From Daphnia carinata (taxonomy: Eukaryota; Arthropoda; Branchiopoda; Diplostraca; Daphniidae): 64,000 nt of DNA. The position numbers and the translations under genes were made by a program. Each line of letters opens with the position of its first letter. The first letter of the stretch is position 1. The notes under the pieces were generated by a model. That model ran no database searches. It was not told the origin of the DNA and saw only the letters and a list, made by a program, of their open reading frames with translations. This document shows, one piece after another, positions 45,175-56,684 of the stretch. The stretch covers positions 6,882,001 through 6,946,000 of the forward strand of contig NC_081335.1 of assembly GCF_022539665.2 (NCBI RefSeq). Reading direction: 5' to 3'.

Positions 45175-45695
45175 ACCACACAAAATACACAACAACATTT
45201 TTAAAAAATTTTAAAAAAGAGTTTTGCTAATACCCTGCGTAGGGCTATAACACCGTTGCCAGACTACAGTAAGGGAGACGCGCACACGGAAGGGTCGCAA
45301 TTAGAACAAGGTGTTCGAATTGCATGGTTCTTCACGGAGTTTTAATGTTTATAGGGGATAAAATTTAGCTAGGAAAAAATTAATGTTATCAAATTATAGC
45401 TTAATGAACGATGAATGATTCAAGACCTTTAATAATGATTTCCTCCATCGTTTTAGGTGTGAAAACGAAAAAATTGTCTGAGCAAAAACTACAAATGGAC
45501 AGTCAAAAATCAACTTTCTGGGATAACTCGAAAACTTTTAGAGTCTAAAGCCTCCAATTTTTTTATAAAAATGTACAACCCTCATTCCCGTTAGCTCCAA
45601 TTTTTTTTAAATAAATCTATTACATACTTCACGTGGTAGAATTTTTGCTTCAATTGCCTAGCGTTCCAATGACGCCCTACCTCCCCTAGACACGT
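45175..45695. mobile_element. pogo-like element terminal segment
   Basis: It has the same block order as the second half of 57400-58547: 'ccgttgccagactacagtaaggg', 'cttcacggagttttaatg', 'ggataactcgaaaactttt' and a terminus 'gttccaatgacgccctacc' near 45690. Confidence 0.6.
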
Positions 45696-45961
45696 TTTAA
45701 AGGGTTTTATTTTTCATCCATTTATTTTTGTCCTTCGTTGGTATCTAGAAAATGCCATAGTTGATTTGATATAGCTGATATCGCAATCGACTACCACTCG
45801 AAAGAAGCTATCCTTATCCCAATCAGCAATTCACTGTTGAAGAACAAGTAAGATCTTGCCTTTTGTTTGTTTACAGGAACTAAAATTATACTTTGTTTAT
45901 TTTCCAATTGATATTATGGCACAAAAATATTGACTGTAAACAATAAAAAAGGTAAGTACTT

Positions 45962-46544
45962 TTAATACACAACACTATTATTTAAGGACATATCATATTC
46001 ATCAATGTTGTCATGGTTGATCTTAAGGAGATAGTCAGGGACAACTGTGGGGGAGGAACTTCGGAGCTCATGAAGCACTTCTCTAAGTAGCTCATGGCTG
46101 GAAAACTGGAAAAAGAGAAAATAGTTCCATTTGTGCATTCTTCTGCTGTGAATAAGTTTAATTACCTCATTCGCTTCGTAGCGAAACCAGAGCGTAGATA
46201 GGATCCAGTTCTTCGTGTGGGTTTCTTTCTTCTGATCCGCATTAATCTTGTACAATACAATCGATTTTTAATCAGAAGATTCAGTCTTAGTTTTCATTTT
46301 AAATGTATTCTTACTCTTCTGTGGTTTTCATAGAATAGTAGATGGTTGTGATTTACTGCGGCGGTGTTGTGTGGCTGTTTTTGGAGTCTTGCTGGTCATA
46401 GTGATCAAAGAAATTTATGGCACTGGAAATTTTATGGGTCACTGTAGCTTTGCAAGGGTCTTTAGCAGAGTGTGAACTGCAGCGCCAAGTAAATAGTTTT
46501 CCGCTGATCTTTTTCTTTGTAAAGCAATAACCTTTGAAGAGCAA
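45962..46544 (-). pseudogene. FLYWCH zinc-finger protein fragment
   Basis: The start at 46544 reads LFKGYCFTKKKISGKLFTWRCSS and SAKDPCKATVTHK, a FLYWCH-type finger; the closing His pair appears as NHNHL one frame over after a shift near 46360. A second block (46255-45962) contains DQKKETHTKNWIL and SPTVVPDYLLKINHDNIDEYD and is probably a later exon. FLYWCH fingers occur in host regulators and in MULE-type transposons; nothing here decides between them. Confidence 0.45.
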
Positions 46545-47039
46545 AAAGGTTCAATTTTCTTTAAACTAAAAAAAATAGGGACAAAACACGTGCCTTCGAG
46601 CCACTAATAAATTATAAATAAACACTTCATCAATGTTACAAATTCATTGCCTTTTTCATTTCACATTATTTTTGAGCACACACAATCCAGGTTAGACGAT
46701 GTTCAAACGTTCACAAGCACTAAGACCAAAAATAAGGCATCGAACTACTTGGCACGTAAATTGCTATGTTGCCAAAAAGACGACTAAAAAAATTTTTGGA
46801 GAAAAATTTAGACGGCAACGTTTGTATTAATTTTTAACAATCAATAGGTGGCTTAACAACATATATCACTGTATGTCATTGCATGTTTTTTTCGTAATCT
46901 TAGAAAGAGAGAAAAAGAAATGAGTAGTTTTATTACATGTTCCGCTGTGTATTTATTAATTGGTAATGATGGCTAGCTCAGTTGATAAGTGCACCGTACC
47001 GTATCACAGAACGATTTCTAACGTCGAGCACCGATAACA

Positions 47040-47390
47040 CAATGTAAAGTGCTAAAACGAAATACTGTGCAAAAAAATTACTTTTATACTAAATGAGCTG
47101 TACAAAGCAATAGAGAGCATGTAATCCTGCAAAAAAAATTACAACTATAAATCCAAACAAAAAATTTATAATGTAGTGAAGAGGAACCCTTATAGGAGCC
47201 CATAGGAACCCTTTTACGAGAAAAAAGGACCTTCATGATGGAGAAATAGGACCCTTCAGTAATGCTTAAATATGTGCTCCTATTTCTCCGGGTCATATTA
47301 CTCCACGTCCAATTTTGGAGTTCTAAGTTTCCAAGTCCTATTTCTCCACGTCCTATTTTGGGATCCTAATCTCCATCTACCGTGTTGTCT
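47040..47390. mobile_element. Truncated end of the GGAGAAATAGGACC-type TIR element
   Basis: 47040-47190 resembles 23140-23280 and 47230-47380 resembles the unit array of 23391-23554, with more divergence (ggagaaataggaccc, ctatttctcc and variants). The outermost TIR units are absent. This shows the Pack-type element belongs to a multi-copy family. Confidence 0.6.
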
Positions 47391-47940
47391 CTCATTTTCT
47401 TAACTTTACCCAGTAGTTGGTCTCTGGATAAAGGTAAATTTTTGATTTCTCTTATTTACCTTTCATTCTATCATCGAGGCCGCTGAGTTTCAAAACAAAG
47501 AATTTGTAGTTTTCTTTCGGTTTTCGTTTTAGTTTCCAAAACGTTTCTTTCGTGTTGCTAAGTTCCTTTTTGTTGATTCTATTTGGTTGAATTTCAAGCT
47601 TCATTGGAAATATTTTGTAAACACCTCGTTTCGATTTTTTGCTGTAAATGTTTTTTCCGGGTACTTTAGTCGTTCCCCCTGTTCTTCCGTTTGTGTTGGA
47701 ATTTCCTGTAGCTCCTTTTGGAAGTTTTGTTTCCTGCTGAACTGTCCATCAGGCTTTTCCTTAACGTTTTTTCTTTTTTTACCCTGTCCATTTGCAGTTG
47801 CATCCGCTTTGTACCTGATCCATTTAAAGGTCTACACACCCAGCACAAGCAGTTTTACTAAAAATTAAAAAAAGTAAAAGTAAGATGAATTGCCCCTTAC
47901 CAATAAAATTTTATTTGACTATTGTTTTAATCATTAGGAG
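47391..47940. other. No assignable gene; lysine-rich frames
   Basis: Minus-strand frames are Lys/Arg-rich (for example KKELSNTKETFWKLKRK around 47500-47580) and broken by stops. No family is recognised. They could be remains of a coiled-coil or nucleic-acid-binding ORF. Confidence 0.2.
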
Positions 47941-47944
47941 TCAG

Positions 47945-48253
47945 CTAACCTCGCAAGTTGCATCGGGCAAAAAACAAGAGGATCGCCGTTCATCCTATAC
48001 GTTGGATCGGCAATCCACCTCATTTTGAGAGTAATTCATTGTGAGATTTCACGCAACTGCGGATGCTGGTATTGGATTAATGGCGACCTACTACGTCTTC
48101 CACTTTAAATACAACGATAAGGTTCAAAACGCATTGTTGTTTCTTCATTCCTTCGTCTTAGGCGTAAAGGTCGAAGCAACTGATCCTTGTGCATCTGTTC
48201 ATTTCTTTTCCGCATTGGTGAATAAGATGAAGTATTCTTCGTTGTGTTGGTAA
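47945..48253 (+). pseudogene. Fragment related to accessory protein B
   Basis: SPFILYVGSAIHLIL, then after a frame change MATYYVFHFKYNDKVQNALL, FLHSFVLGVKV and CASVHFFSALVNKM parallel the C-terminal end of gene B (TPFILKVG, LLCVYYVFHISW, FMQSELLGLPL, KFFSALNDEN). Similarity is moderate, so it derives from a different subfamily of the element. No transposase or terminus is attached. Confidence 0.5.
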
Positions 48254-49679
48254 TTGTAGAGAGCTTGATCTATACTTTTGTGCTAGTCTTAATTTGTTAA
48301 CTAAGATACGTTAACAATAAAGATCATTTTCAGTTGGACTGCTATTGATTTACTGCTATTATTTAAATTATTTATATAATAACTAGTAAACGAACGGGTC
48401 AATCGGTTTGAATTTTTGCTAAATATGTGTCTTAATTTAGGTGTTATTTTAACCATTTTTTTCGGAGGACTTTTACCAATATCAGGGAACCTCCCCGAAA
48501 TTTTATTTTAGGAGAGAATTTCCACTTAATTGGCAGAGTCCTACTTAAGTGCAAATTTCACCGAAATTTGAGACTTGTTTTTAACAGTGAGTATTTACGA
48601 CAGTTTCTGCTATTTTATCATTCGGTACATACAATGGTGTATACAACATACCGGTGTTTTAAGGGTTAAAACACCGGAATAAATTCTAGAACGCTAACTG
48701 GAATAAAAAAATGTTGGATTTGAGAAGTTGTAAGAACCACGCTTAGGATTTTTTACGGGATTAATACTTTGAAAAATTCTAGGTGTAAGACAATTGTTTT
48801 TGTTTAATCATTAGATCCCAAAGTTTTAGAAAAAAATTAAATTTTATAGTACAAATTTATACATGATACATTATAAAATCAATTCAAATTCATCTGTTCG
48901 ATTTAATTTTTTTAGTTTTCCTTAATTGTTTTTTAATTATATCGATTTCAATCAAAAATTTCACAAAACCAATTACCATGAATCGTCCATTTTCGAAAAT
49001 TTTTAACACGTCAAATCAAATGTTTTCGAAATCTAAATTTATCATAACTTCTTCACCCAACGTACTTGAACCTAATTTGAATGGACGTTTGAAGTTGTAA
49101 TTTATATCTAACAGGATACAATAGTGAGGTACTGACCATCAATCCAAGTTTATGAAGTTCACGTCCCCGCCGCAGACAGTTTTTTTTTTAATTTCATTCT
49201 GGGTTTGGGTATAAACCACCAATTTTTTCTTATTTGTTGTGCAACTTCGCACCGATTTGCAGCCGCGGAAGTTAACCCCTTTTCTGATTGGACACATATT
49301 ATGGGTTTTCCATTAAAAAATGGTTGTGATTTTTTATGCAACTGTGTAACAGTGAACGCAACTGAATCCCACAAAGATAATTTTTAAACATTTAGATATC
49401 ATTCAACTTTTTTTTGATTTCCCTGTATGTTGACGTGGCAGAAAATGTTTTACATCTTTTTTTCCCAATTAGTTAGAAAAGGTAAAACAATTTACTGATC
49501 TCGAAAGATAAAGTAAGATGAAATAACACAAAAAAGGCTAAAGATAAAGATAAGATAAAAAGTATTTCGATTTGCAAATCAATTTCGAAATCGGCGATTA
49601 AATCGATTCTTAAATCAAATTTTTGTAAACGATTGTAAATAAATTGAAAATTGGGATGAATTTTTTTATCTCCAATTTT
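48254..49679. other. No recognised gene
   Basis: The stretch is AT-rich. ORFs here are short and unsupported, and no repeat end or RNA structure was identified. Confidence 0.3.
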
Positions 49680-50660
49680 ACCTGGTACCTCAAGATGTTT
49701 CAATTGCCAATTCTGCTCGGCAATTGAAACAGGGCGTCTGGGCAATTGAAACGTGGGTTTTCCCATAAGAGAGCTCCCGGTTTTAGGAAAAAACTAAAAT
49801 GACGATATCTCAGAATCTGGGATACGTATACCGATGAATTTTCACTAGAATATAAGAAACTTTATCCTACATTTTTTAAGGTATTCTAGAACTTCCTGGA
49901 GCAACTCAATATTATTTAATAAATTTTTGTCGTTTTCTAAATTAGGCTCATAGTAAGTCGTTAAAATAGGAAAACGGTTGCTAATATGAAGACTAAATTT
50001 CTATTATACCATACATTATATATGAAAACATACATCCTAATTGTTATTAATGAAATTATTAAAATTTTACTAATGAATTAGTTGAAGCAAAGTAACGTTT
50101 TCCACGTTGTAATTTTTTTTTTAAATGCAGACGATATGTATAAGCCAACCAGAAGACGATATTTATCAAAATAAGAAATTTTAAAGGCTACATTTGTAAA
50201 TTTATCTGCAATGGCTGGAACAATGTTGACAAATTGCAGGAAAGAGGGCGTGCATGCAGAAATTGGCAATTGAAACAAGGTGTTCCATTGGCCCCTAGCA
50301 TGGGTCTTCATGGAAATTAATCGTTTATAGGGTATAAAAAAGAGGTTGGAAAAAATAATGTAATCAGCTTACAGAAAAATGGACTAGGAAGGATTCAAGA
50401 CGTTTTTTATAATTTCCTCCATTGTGTAAGGGGTTAAAATGAAAAAATTGTTGGGGCAAAAACTAGAAATGGACCGTAAAAAAAACTTTTTGGGATAACT
50501 CGAAAACTTTTAGAGTCTAAAGCCTCTAATTTTTTAGAAAAATAAACAACCCTAATTCCTGTAATCTCAAATTTTTTGAAGTAAATCCCTGTCATACTTC
50601 GAGTGGTAAAATTTTTGATTCAATTGCCAAGCGTTCCAATTGCGCCCACCCTCCTCTACT
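49680..50660. mobile_element. pogo-like MITE copy (left end lost)
   Basis: It begins inside the family at 'ggtacctcaagatgtttcaattgcc' and ends 'cgttccaattgcgcccaccctcc' near 50655. The middle matches 50960-51560 ('gataaatttctg...atggctg', 'ccagattgcagg' and 'gaaacaaggtgttcc' type words). Confidence 0.6.
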
Positions 50661-50939
50661 TTGAGAATGTGCATGGTTTATAGTAATTTTTATTACTTTT
50701 AGGGTTTGTGGTGTCTAGCCGCACTTTGGGCACTCTATGATAACGCGTGTTACGTTTTCTTTTGTTGGGCATCCTTTTTTTTTTTCTTGGAATTTTTGGG
50801 TCCATGAAATGCCTATATGCATTTAGATTGCAGTAGCCAGACTGAAGTCTACTGAGGTAGAAATCAACACGTTTCTTTGGATGGTGATGCCAAGATATTT
50901 CTTTTAGATAAATCTAGTTTATGATATTAGTGGAGATAG

Positions 50940-51575
50940 GGGAGGAGTTCCGTAGCTGAGGTCAATGTTTAATGTTTAATTTACGATTTGTGCTGTACAA
51001 GCCAGCCAGCATACGGTATTTATCAAAACAGAAAAATTTAAAAGCAGTATTTTTTGGCTGTTTCGCTGCAACGGCTAAAACATCGTTGCCAGATTGCAGG
51101 AAAAGCGACGCGCATCCGGAAAGTGACAATGAAAACAAGGTGTTCCATTTACCCCTAGTAAGGGTCTTCACGGAATTTTATTGTTCATAGGGTATAAAAT
51201 TAATAGTTCATTTACTAGTCATTTTAGGTTGGTTGTAAAAATTATAAACATTAAAAGTAGGAGCTAGGTAAAAAATAATGTAATCAGTTCATAGGTAAAT
51301 GAAACAGGAATGACACAAGACCTTTTTTATAATGTCAAAGGATGAAAATGAAAAAGATGTCTGGGCAAAACTGAATATGGACCGTACAAAAAAATCTATT
51401 TGAGATAACTCGAAAATTTTTAGAGCCTAAAATCTCAAAGTTTTTCTAAAAATAAAAAAGGTTTTAAACCATCTTTAAAAATTCATACTAGCCCATATTT
51501 TTTAAATGAAATCCGTTCATACTTCGAGAGTGGAATTTTTGTTCCAATTGCCCAGTGTTCCATTTACCTCTACTT
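50940..51575. mobile_element. pogo-like MITE copy (partial)
   Basis: Shared blocks are 'tatttatcaaaa...gaaa', 'catcgttgccagattgcagg', 'acaaggtgttcca', 'gagataactcgaaaattttt' and a degenerate end 'ccagtgttccatttacctctac' near 51575. It is more diverged than the copy just before it. Confidence 0.5.
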
Positions 51576-53284
51576 GAAAACGCCCTTTCATATTTTTGCG
51601 ATTTCGTGTTTTCCTCTGCTAATTCTTATTTTTTGGCATACATGCTTTCGTCTACCATACCATACGGTAAATCACCTCCCATTTTTTACCTTGTTGGTTC
51701 TACTACGTATGGTAGCCGAAAAGTAGGGAAAGGGTAGAAACCAAAAATTGACGGTATAAAACAAAGCTTTGTTACAATAATGCACAACATGTATAAGTCT
51801 GCTCGGAAGAAGACAGAAATGACAACTTACTATAGGTTCGGCAATTGAAATTGACGTCATGTAAACAATGCTGAAGTTTCCCTTCCCTTTTTCATTTTCT
51901 ACAAAGAAAGTACAAATAATGTATACAGTTAATAAAGCCATACCGAGAGCAGCAGCAACTTAATAGTTAAAAGTAAGTATAAAATTAATTCATTGTAAAA
52001 TACCAAATCATTATGGAATAAGTAGGAAAAGTTCTTAATATGTAAAAATATTAATGAATTAAGTAATGAAGTATAGTTGACAAACTGTGGGAAATTGCAG
52101 TTCGAAAAAGCTTCGATTCCACTACTAAGTCGTAGAATGGACTCAAAAGCAACTAGAATGCTTGTTAGAAGGACTGCCGTGCAAAGTGCCTTTTATTCGA
52201 AAGAACTCATTCTAATTTTCATTCTTTTCTGGTTTTTGAAGTCCATGCCTTTTCCAGGTTTTCAACTGATTAAATTTTCTTTCTTTGTGGCCACCAAGAT
52301 TTCCATCGTGCAATCATATTTAACTCAAATTCGTTTATAGTCACACATAACCTCTTTCTTGTGAAGAAAGAGCTTCTGCCTTATCTAGTAAAGCGTAGAT
52401 CTTATATTGTACCTAACAGAGTGAAGGAGCGAACGTGAATGGAGACATAATTTAGTTGTTAATTTGAGGTAAGTACATCTAAATTAATTATATTTCAGCT
52501 CATGAATTTTGTTGTAAACTGAATGTGATGAATCAGACTTAATGCTAAGGTATGCACTGTTGATCCGCGGTTAAGGTTTTCATTGGTTAGATGGAGAAAA
52601 AGAAGTTTACGGATTGCTTTAGGGTAACCTAGTTTGAAAGCTTTTCGTTTGATAAAACCAATTACAATCGTCTACAGGTAACAATTAACACAAAAATATC
52701 TTAATGATTTTCATTGATTTCCCAACTCAAAAATCAACAGCCGATGGCGTTGCCATCTTTTCCTACATTTTGTAGACGTATAGGACAAAAGAAACTAATT
52801 AGAAGTCCGAAAGATCAGTTATTAACTACTGAAAGGATTTCAAAAATTTCATTAGACTTAACGAAATGGGTCAAATGTGTCTAGTGCACTTGACATGCGT
52901 TATTGGCATGCATTATTTGGTTTTATAACAAGGACATTAGGCCTACTTGAAACGGAAAGTTATGCGTGCTGCAATTTTTCCTGTCTGTGACGTCTAAATA
53001 ATTTGCTTTTAATTGTTGGTGCGCGTTCTTGTATAAAGCCGATTGTTTACGGTGTTCTTCTATTGCACAGTAAAAAATGGCTACCTATTTTAGTTAACAT
53101 GCAATTCAAATTTTAGAAAAAAATAGTTTTTGGTATCATTTGCCTGTTTTATGCAATATTACCTAAAATAGGGGGTTTTTCACAAATTTCGGTGAATAAA
53201 ACTACCTATCTTTAAAAACCTGTGCTTATTGGTGTTAATATTAACAAAAAACATTTTCTGAAAATATTTCATGATTTAAATTTA
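51576..53284. other. No recognised gene
   Basis: A block near 51640-51760 (ataccatacggtaa, gtagaaaccaaaa) loosely resembles 62330-62460, suggesting another short repeat. Otherwise nothing is supported. Confidence 0.25.
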
Positions 53285-53601
53285 TATTTTCAGAAGCTTC
53301 TCTATTTACGGTAAAAGAGAGAGATGGGACAGCGTTTGGTCTAACAGCCTTTCTTAAGATGAATGCGCGTAAAGCCGATCTGTTAATTTCGGACAAAAAC
53401 CCTCATTCATTGGATATTTATGCTAATTATGAACAGTCTTATTCTTCAATACTAATGCATTCATTCGATTTAGTATTAAATTCTGAATGGAATAGCTTAA
53501 GACACCATAGGGAGGGAATAGAAAAATATTGCGAAATTTATGTTTTAAAAACCAAACCAATGATTTGTGAAAGCAAGACATCGTCTGTTCCGGCCTGGTA
53601 A
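53285..53601 (+). CDS. Unrecognised exon-like ORF (about 100 aa)
   Basis: A T-rich tract and TTTTCAG precede an open frame that starts in ASLFTVKERDGTAFGLTAF and ends SSVPAW-stop at 53601. It looks like a last exon, but no upstream exon or family is recognised. It may be a fragment of a host gene. Confidence 0.3.
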
Positions 53602-54304
53602 CCTGCGATCGAAAATCAAACAAAACATAAAGCATAAATTTTTAAAATTTTATTATACACTTTTCCCTTTAAGTAGCCAATTGTCCATAACTTTACTGGT
53701 CAAATGAGAAAGGTAAGTGAGATTGGAATTTTCGAGAAAATAGCATTGAAATTTCCGCAAATATGCCGTAATGTCCGAAATCATAAACCCAAATAAATCG
53801 TCTTCAGTTTACCTTATCCTATCTAATACCACCGTAATTGTGTTTTAAACTGCATATTTGGTATATTAATGGCATAGTCGCATAGTCATAAGGCATTGGC
53901 CCGCAACTTCGAAAATCAGTAGTTTTAACCTATACTTAGTGACCGGGCATAATACAGCATACAGATACAGTATATGATTCTCAGCTCACTGTTTTGAACC
54001 ATCCGGATTTTTTACTTTTTCGACAGAGATTAATAGTCATCTTAATCATCCAAACCTAACGCCTTGTTAACTTTTGTTAGCCGTATCCAAAAATTGTCTA
54101 AAATTAGTGGACATGGGACGTATACGATTTTACCGACGAGAACTGACGATTCGTTTTTGACAGCGAAAATCGCCGTCTTTTGCCGACGACTTTAGTAAGT
54201 TTCTTTGCCGAAAACGGTGGGATATAAATATACGTAACCAATATTTGAAAAATTGATATGTTTGATATGACGAGTCTCGAACCAGAGACTTCCCCTTTCC
54301 AGTC
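53602..54304. other. No recognised gene; CACTG-type subterminal words
   Basis: Between about 54110 and 54225 'cgattttaccgacgaga' and 'cgaaaatcgccgtc' words resemble the right subterminal region at 10640-10740. A fragment of a CACTG element may be present. Confidence 0.3.
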
Positions 54305-54480
54305 AACTTCTACACAGCGGCGACTGAATACTTAATTTTGAATACTTAAAAAAGGCCAGTGTACTAGATTTTATTACCGTACTTAATTGAAATGGCATAC
54401 TTAAGTTTTAACTATACCTCCCCGCCTACTGAATAATTCAGTAGGCCACTAAGCTACTTAATTTTCGGGTGGATACTTGA
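54305..54480 (-). repeat. Small palindromic repeat, copy 2 (repeat A)
   Basis: This is the inverse of 3205-3375 with about three quarters of positions alike by eye. The internal hairpin gcctactgaataattcagtaggc-type arms are perfect for 11 bases in this copy. Confidence 0.55.
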
Positions 54481-55750
54481 AATTGTTATCCACTTTCCGG
54501 ATTATATATAAGTAGTATAAATAAAATAATATATTCCTTTGAAATTGGTATTAATTGACAAATCAGAAATGTGATAACAATTAGAACATGGGTAACAAAA
54601 ACTAAAAATGTCAAACAAAACTTCTCAATAACACTTACAGCACTTGGTGTACGTACCAGGATGTTCCATGTTGACGATGTAGTAGGCTGAGACCTGAAAC
54701 TGAGAACCATAAAACAATCAACATTATTATTTATCAAAATGATTTTCGCCAAACTTAACAAGATCAGCTACGTCATGGTTGTCTTCGGTAACAGCAGAGA
54801 ATTCTGCTAGGTGACACTAATATATGAATTGGTATTCGTAATAAGATCATTGACAGAACTGACCTTGATCTGTTTCTTTTGTATCTGCATTATCGTTCTA
54901 GAGTAGGAATGGAATTGCTATTGATATACTTGCTTGAAGTCTTGAACCTATTGTAAAATTTTAGAAGAAAAATTATTACACTAACCAGTGTACATACCAC
55001 TAATGTTACCAATGATGGAAAGGGTATTAACATTAAAGTTGTTGGAAGAATAGTCTCCGTCATTACTTTAGTAACCTAGAAAAGATAAATTATTAGTCTA
55101 TTAGTTTAAATCTTTAATAACAGAGAATACTTTGTCTATTTTACCCTGTGTTACTGCGTCAAAACTTATTCAACCTGGCTATGGGATTTCCGTTAGGTAT
55201 TCTATAACCTGACATTCCAAATTCAAAATCTAATTAGAAATCACTTTTAAAAATAAAGATTTTAACACCTACATAGTTGTATGTTGGTTACCATCGAGCA
55301 CTTTTTTTGTTGATCGCGATGTCTTTGAAATAGACAACCACTTTTAACTACATCTTGATTTTCGGAATAGACAAAATTTTTCCATCTTTTTTGAACAGTA
55401 ATGAAATTTTTCCACAAACACTAGAATTCTTAAGCGTTGCCACGTGACAAAAATACAAGAATTAGTTTTTTCCTTTTTTCATCTTGTATTTGTACGTCTT
55501 TATCTTAGATAAAATTCTTTACAGCATATGGCAATTATAGGAAATGCCATGTTAACTGTTATAATATCGTAATATGATATTGTTCCTGATGTCGTTGTAT
55601 TATTATCTGCTTTGCAAGATACTAAAATATTTTAAGCACTTAAACCAATTTTTGTAACCTTAAAAAGCTGTATGTAGTACTGTAAAAAAAATTTCCATAC
55701 TTTAAAAAGAAGGGAAAGGTTAGAAATTTGGTTTTAGTAGGGGGGGGGGG
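54481..55750. other. No confident gene; possible minus-strand exon traces
   Basis: On the minus strand short frames next to GT donors can be read (for example EFSAVTEDNHDVADLVKFG near 54740-54810 and TETILPTTLMLIPFPS near 55000-55070). They do not match a known family and the connections are guesses. Confidence 0.2.
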
Positions 55751-55754
55751 GAAT

Positions 55755-55862
55755 TTTAGGTATTTTTTTTCAAAATTAAGTGTCATTTTAAGATACTTAA
55801 TTTTTTCTGTAGCTTTTCCCTACTGAAAGACCCTTAATTAAGTATCCAGTCGCTGCTGTGTA
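55755..55862 (+). repeat. Repeat A, short relative
   Basis: It shares 'aaaattaagt', 'ctactgaaag' and the end 'aagtatccagtcgctgctgtgta' with the copies at 3205 and 54305. The middle is shorter. Confidence 0.35.
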
Positions 55863-56034
55863 TACCTTTCTACCAGTCAGTCGAGAGTTACAAGTGGTTA
55901 GTCCCTCTGCATCTAAAATTAATTGTTGTTGATATTTTTATTAAGTGAGCACCACTAACGGAACGCTTTATAAGCAACATTACATTTAAAAACAATTAAA
56001 ATCATGATTAACTAATTTTTCCACGCAAAAAAAC

Positions 56035-56183
56035 AACGAAAACGGTTTTTCGACGATTCTGACGATTTTCAAGCGTTTTTTACGAACGAACACTGTTAAC
56101 CAGAGATTACCTTTGTGAATATCGCAAACTCCGGTCGATGATAGTTGCCCCTTACGAAAGCCGTAATTCAAAATTAAGAATGC
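56035..56183. mobile_element. CACTG-type subterminal fragment
   Basis: 'aaccagagattacctttgtgaatatcgcaaactcc' type words followed by a degenerate AAAATTAAGAATG end match the family end at 33420-33516. The terminal CAGTG is not preserved. Confidence 0.45.
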
Positions 56184-56684
56184 TCGTTAACCAACTAATA
56201 CAAACATCGCTGGGTTCGCCTAAATTCCCTTTATAAGTCGGAAGCATTTGTCACCACAGGTAGCGTAAAATATTGATCTAACCTATGATTGCAATTCTTA
56301 TGTTTTTTACATAAACTCCAAAAAAAAATTCTTGTTAAGTTAAATGTTACTTGAAATTTCATCGACGTAACAATCTGCGGTTTTTAAAATTTTTTTAACT
56401 GTTGATGATATTTCGAAAAAAAATCTGTTGTACTTAAACTGTACTGTAAGTTCTACCTGTTATACGTCGAGAGCTACAAGTTTCGTTTCAATTGCCGCAT
56501 GTTTCAATTGGCCCGAACCTCCCCTAAGGATAAAACACAACTTGCAACAAATAAAAAAAAATTTTAAATGTCCCCTACGCTTTGCTGAAATTTACTTTTT
56601 ATGATATTACCTGGTATATTACTCCAACGTTTTCATAAATACAGTAATTTTATTAAAACAATTTTAACCTTTTGCATTTTACAG

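Noticed and set aside
46960-47035. Possible tRNA or tRNA-derived SINE (ggctagctcagttgataag resembles an A box)
   Set aside because: No convincing T-arm or acceptor stem could be paired, and the B-box-like part is poor.
54240-54310. Possible tRNA on the minus strand (ggttcgagac B-box-like motif)
   Set aside because: Only the T-arm-like hairpin is present; no D-arm or anticodon arm could be drawn.
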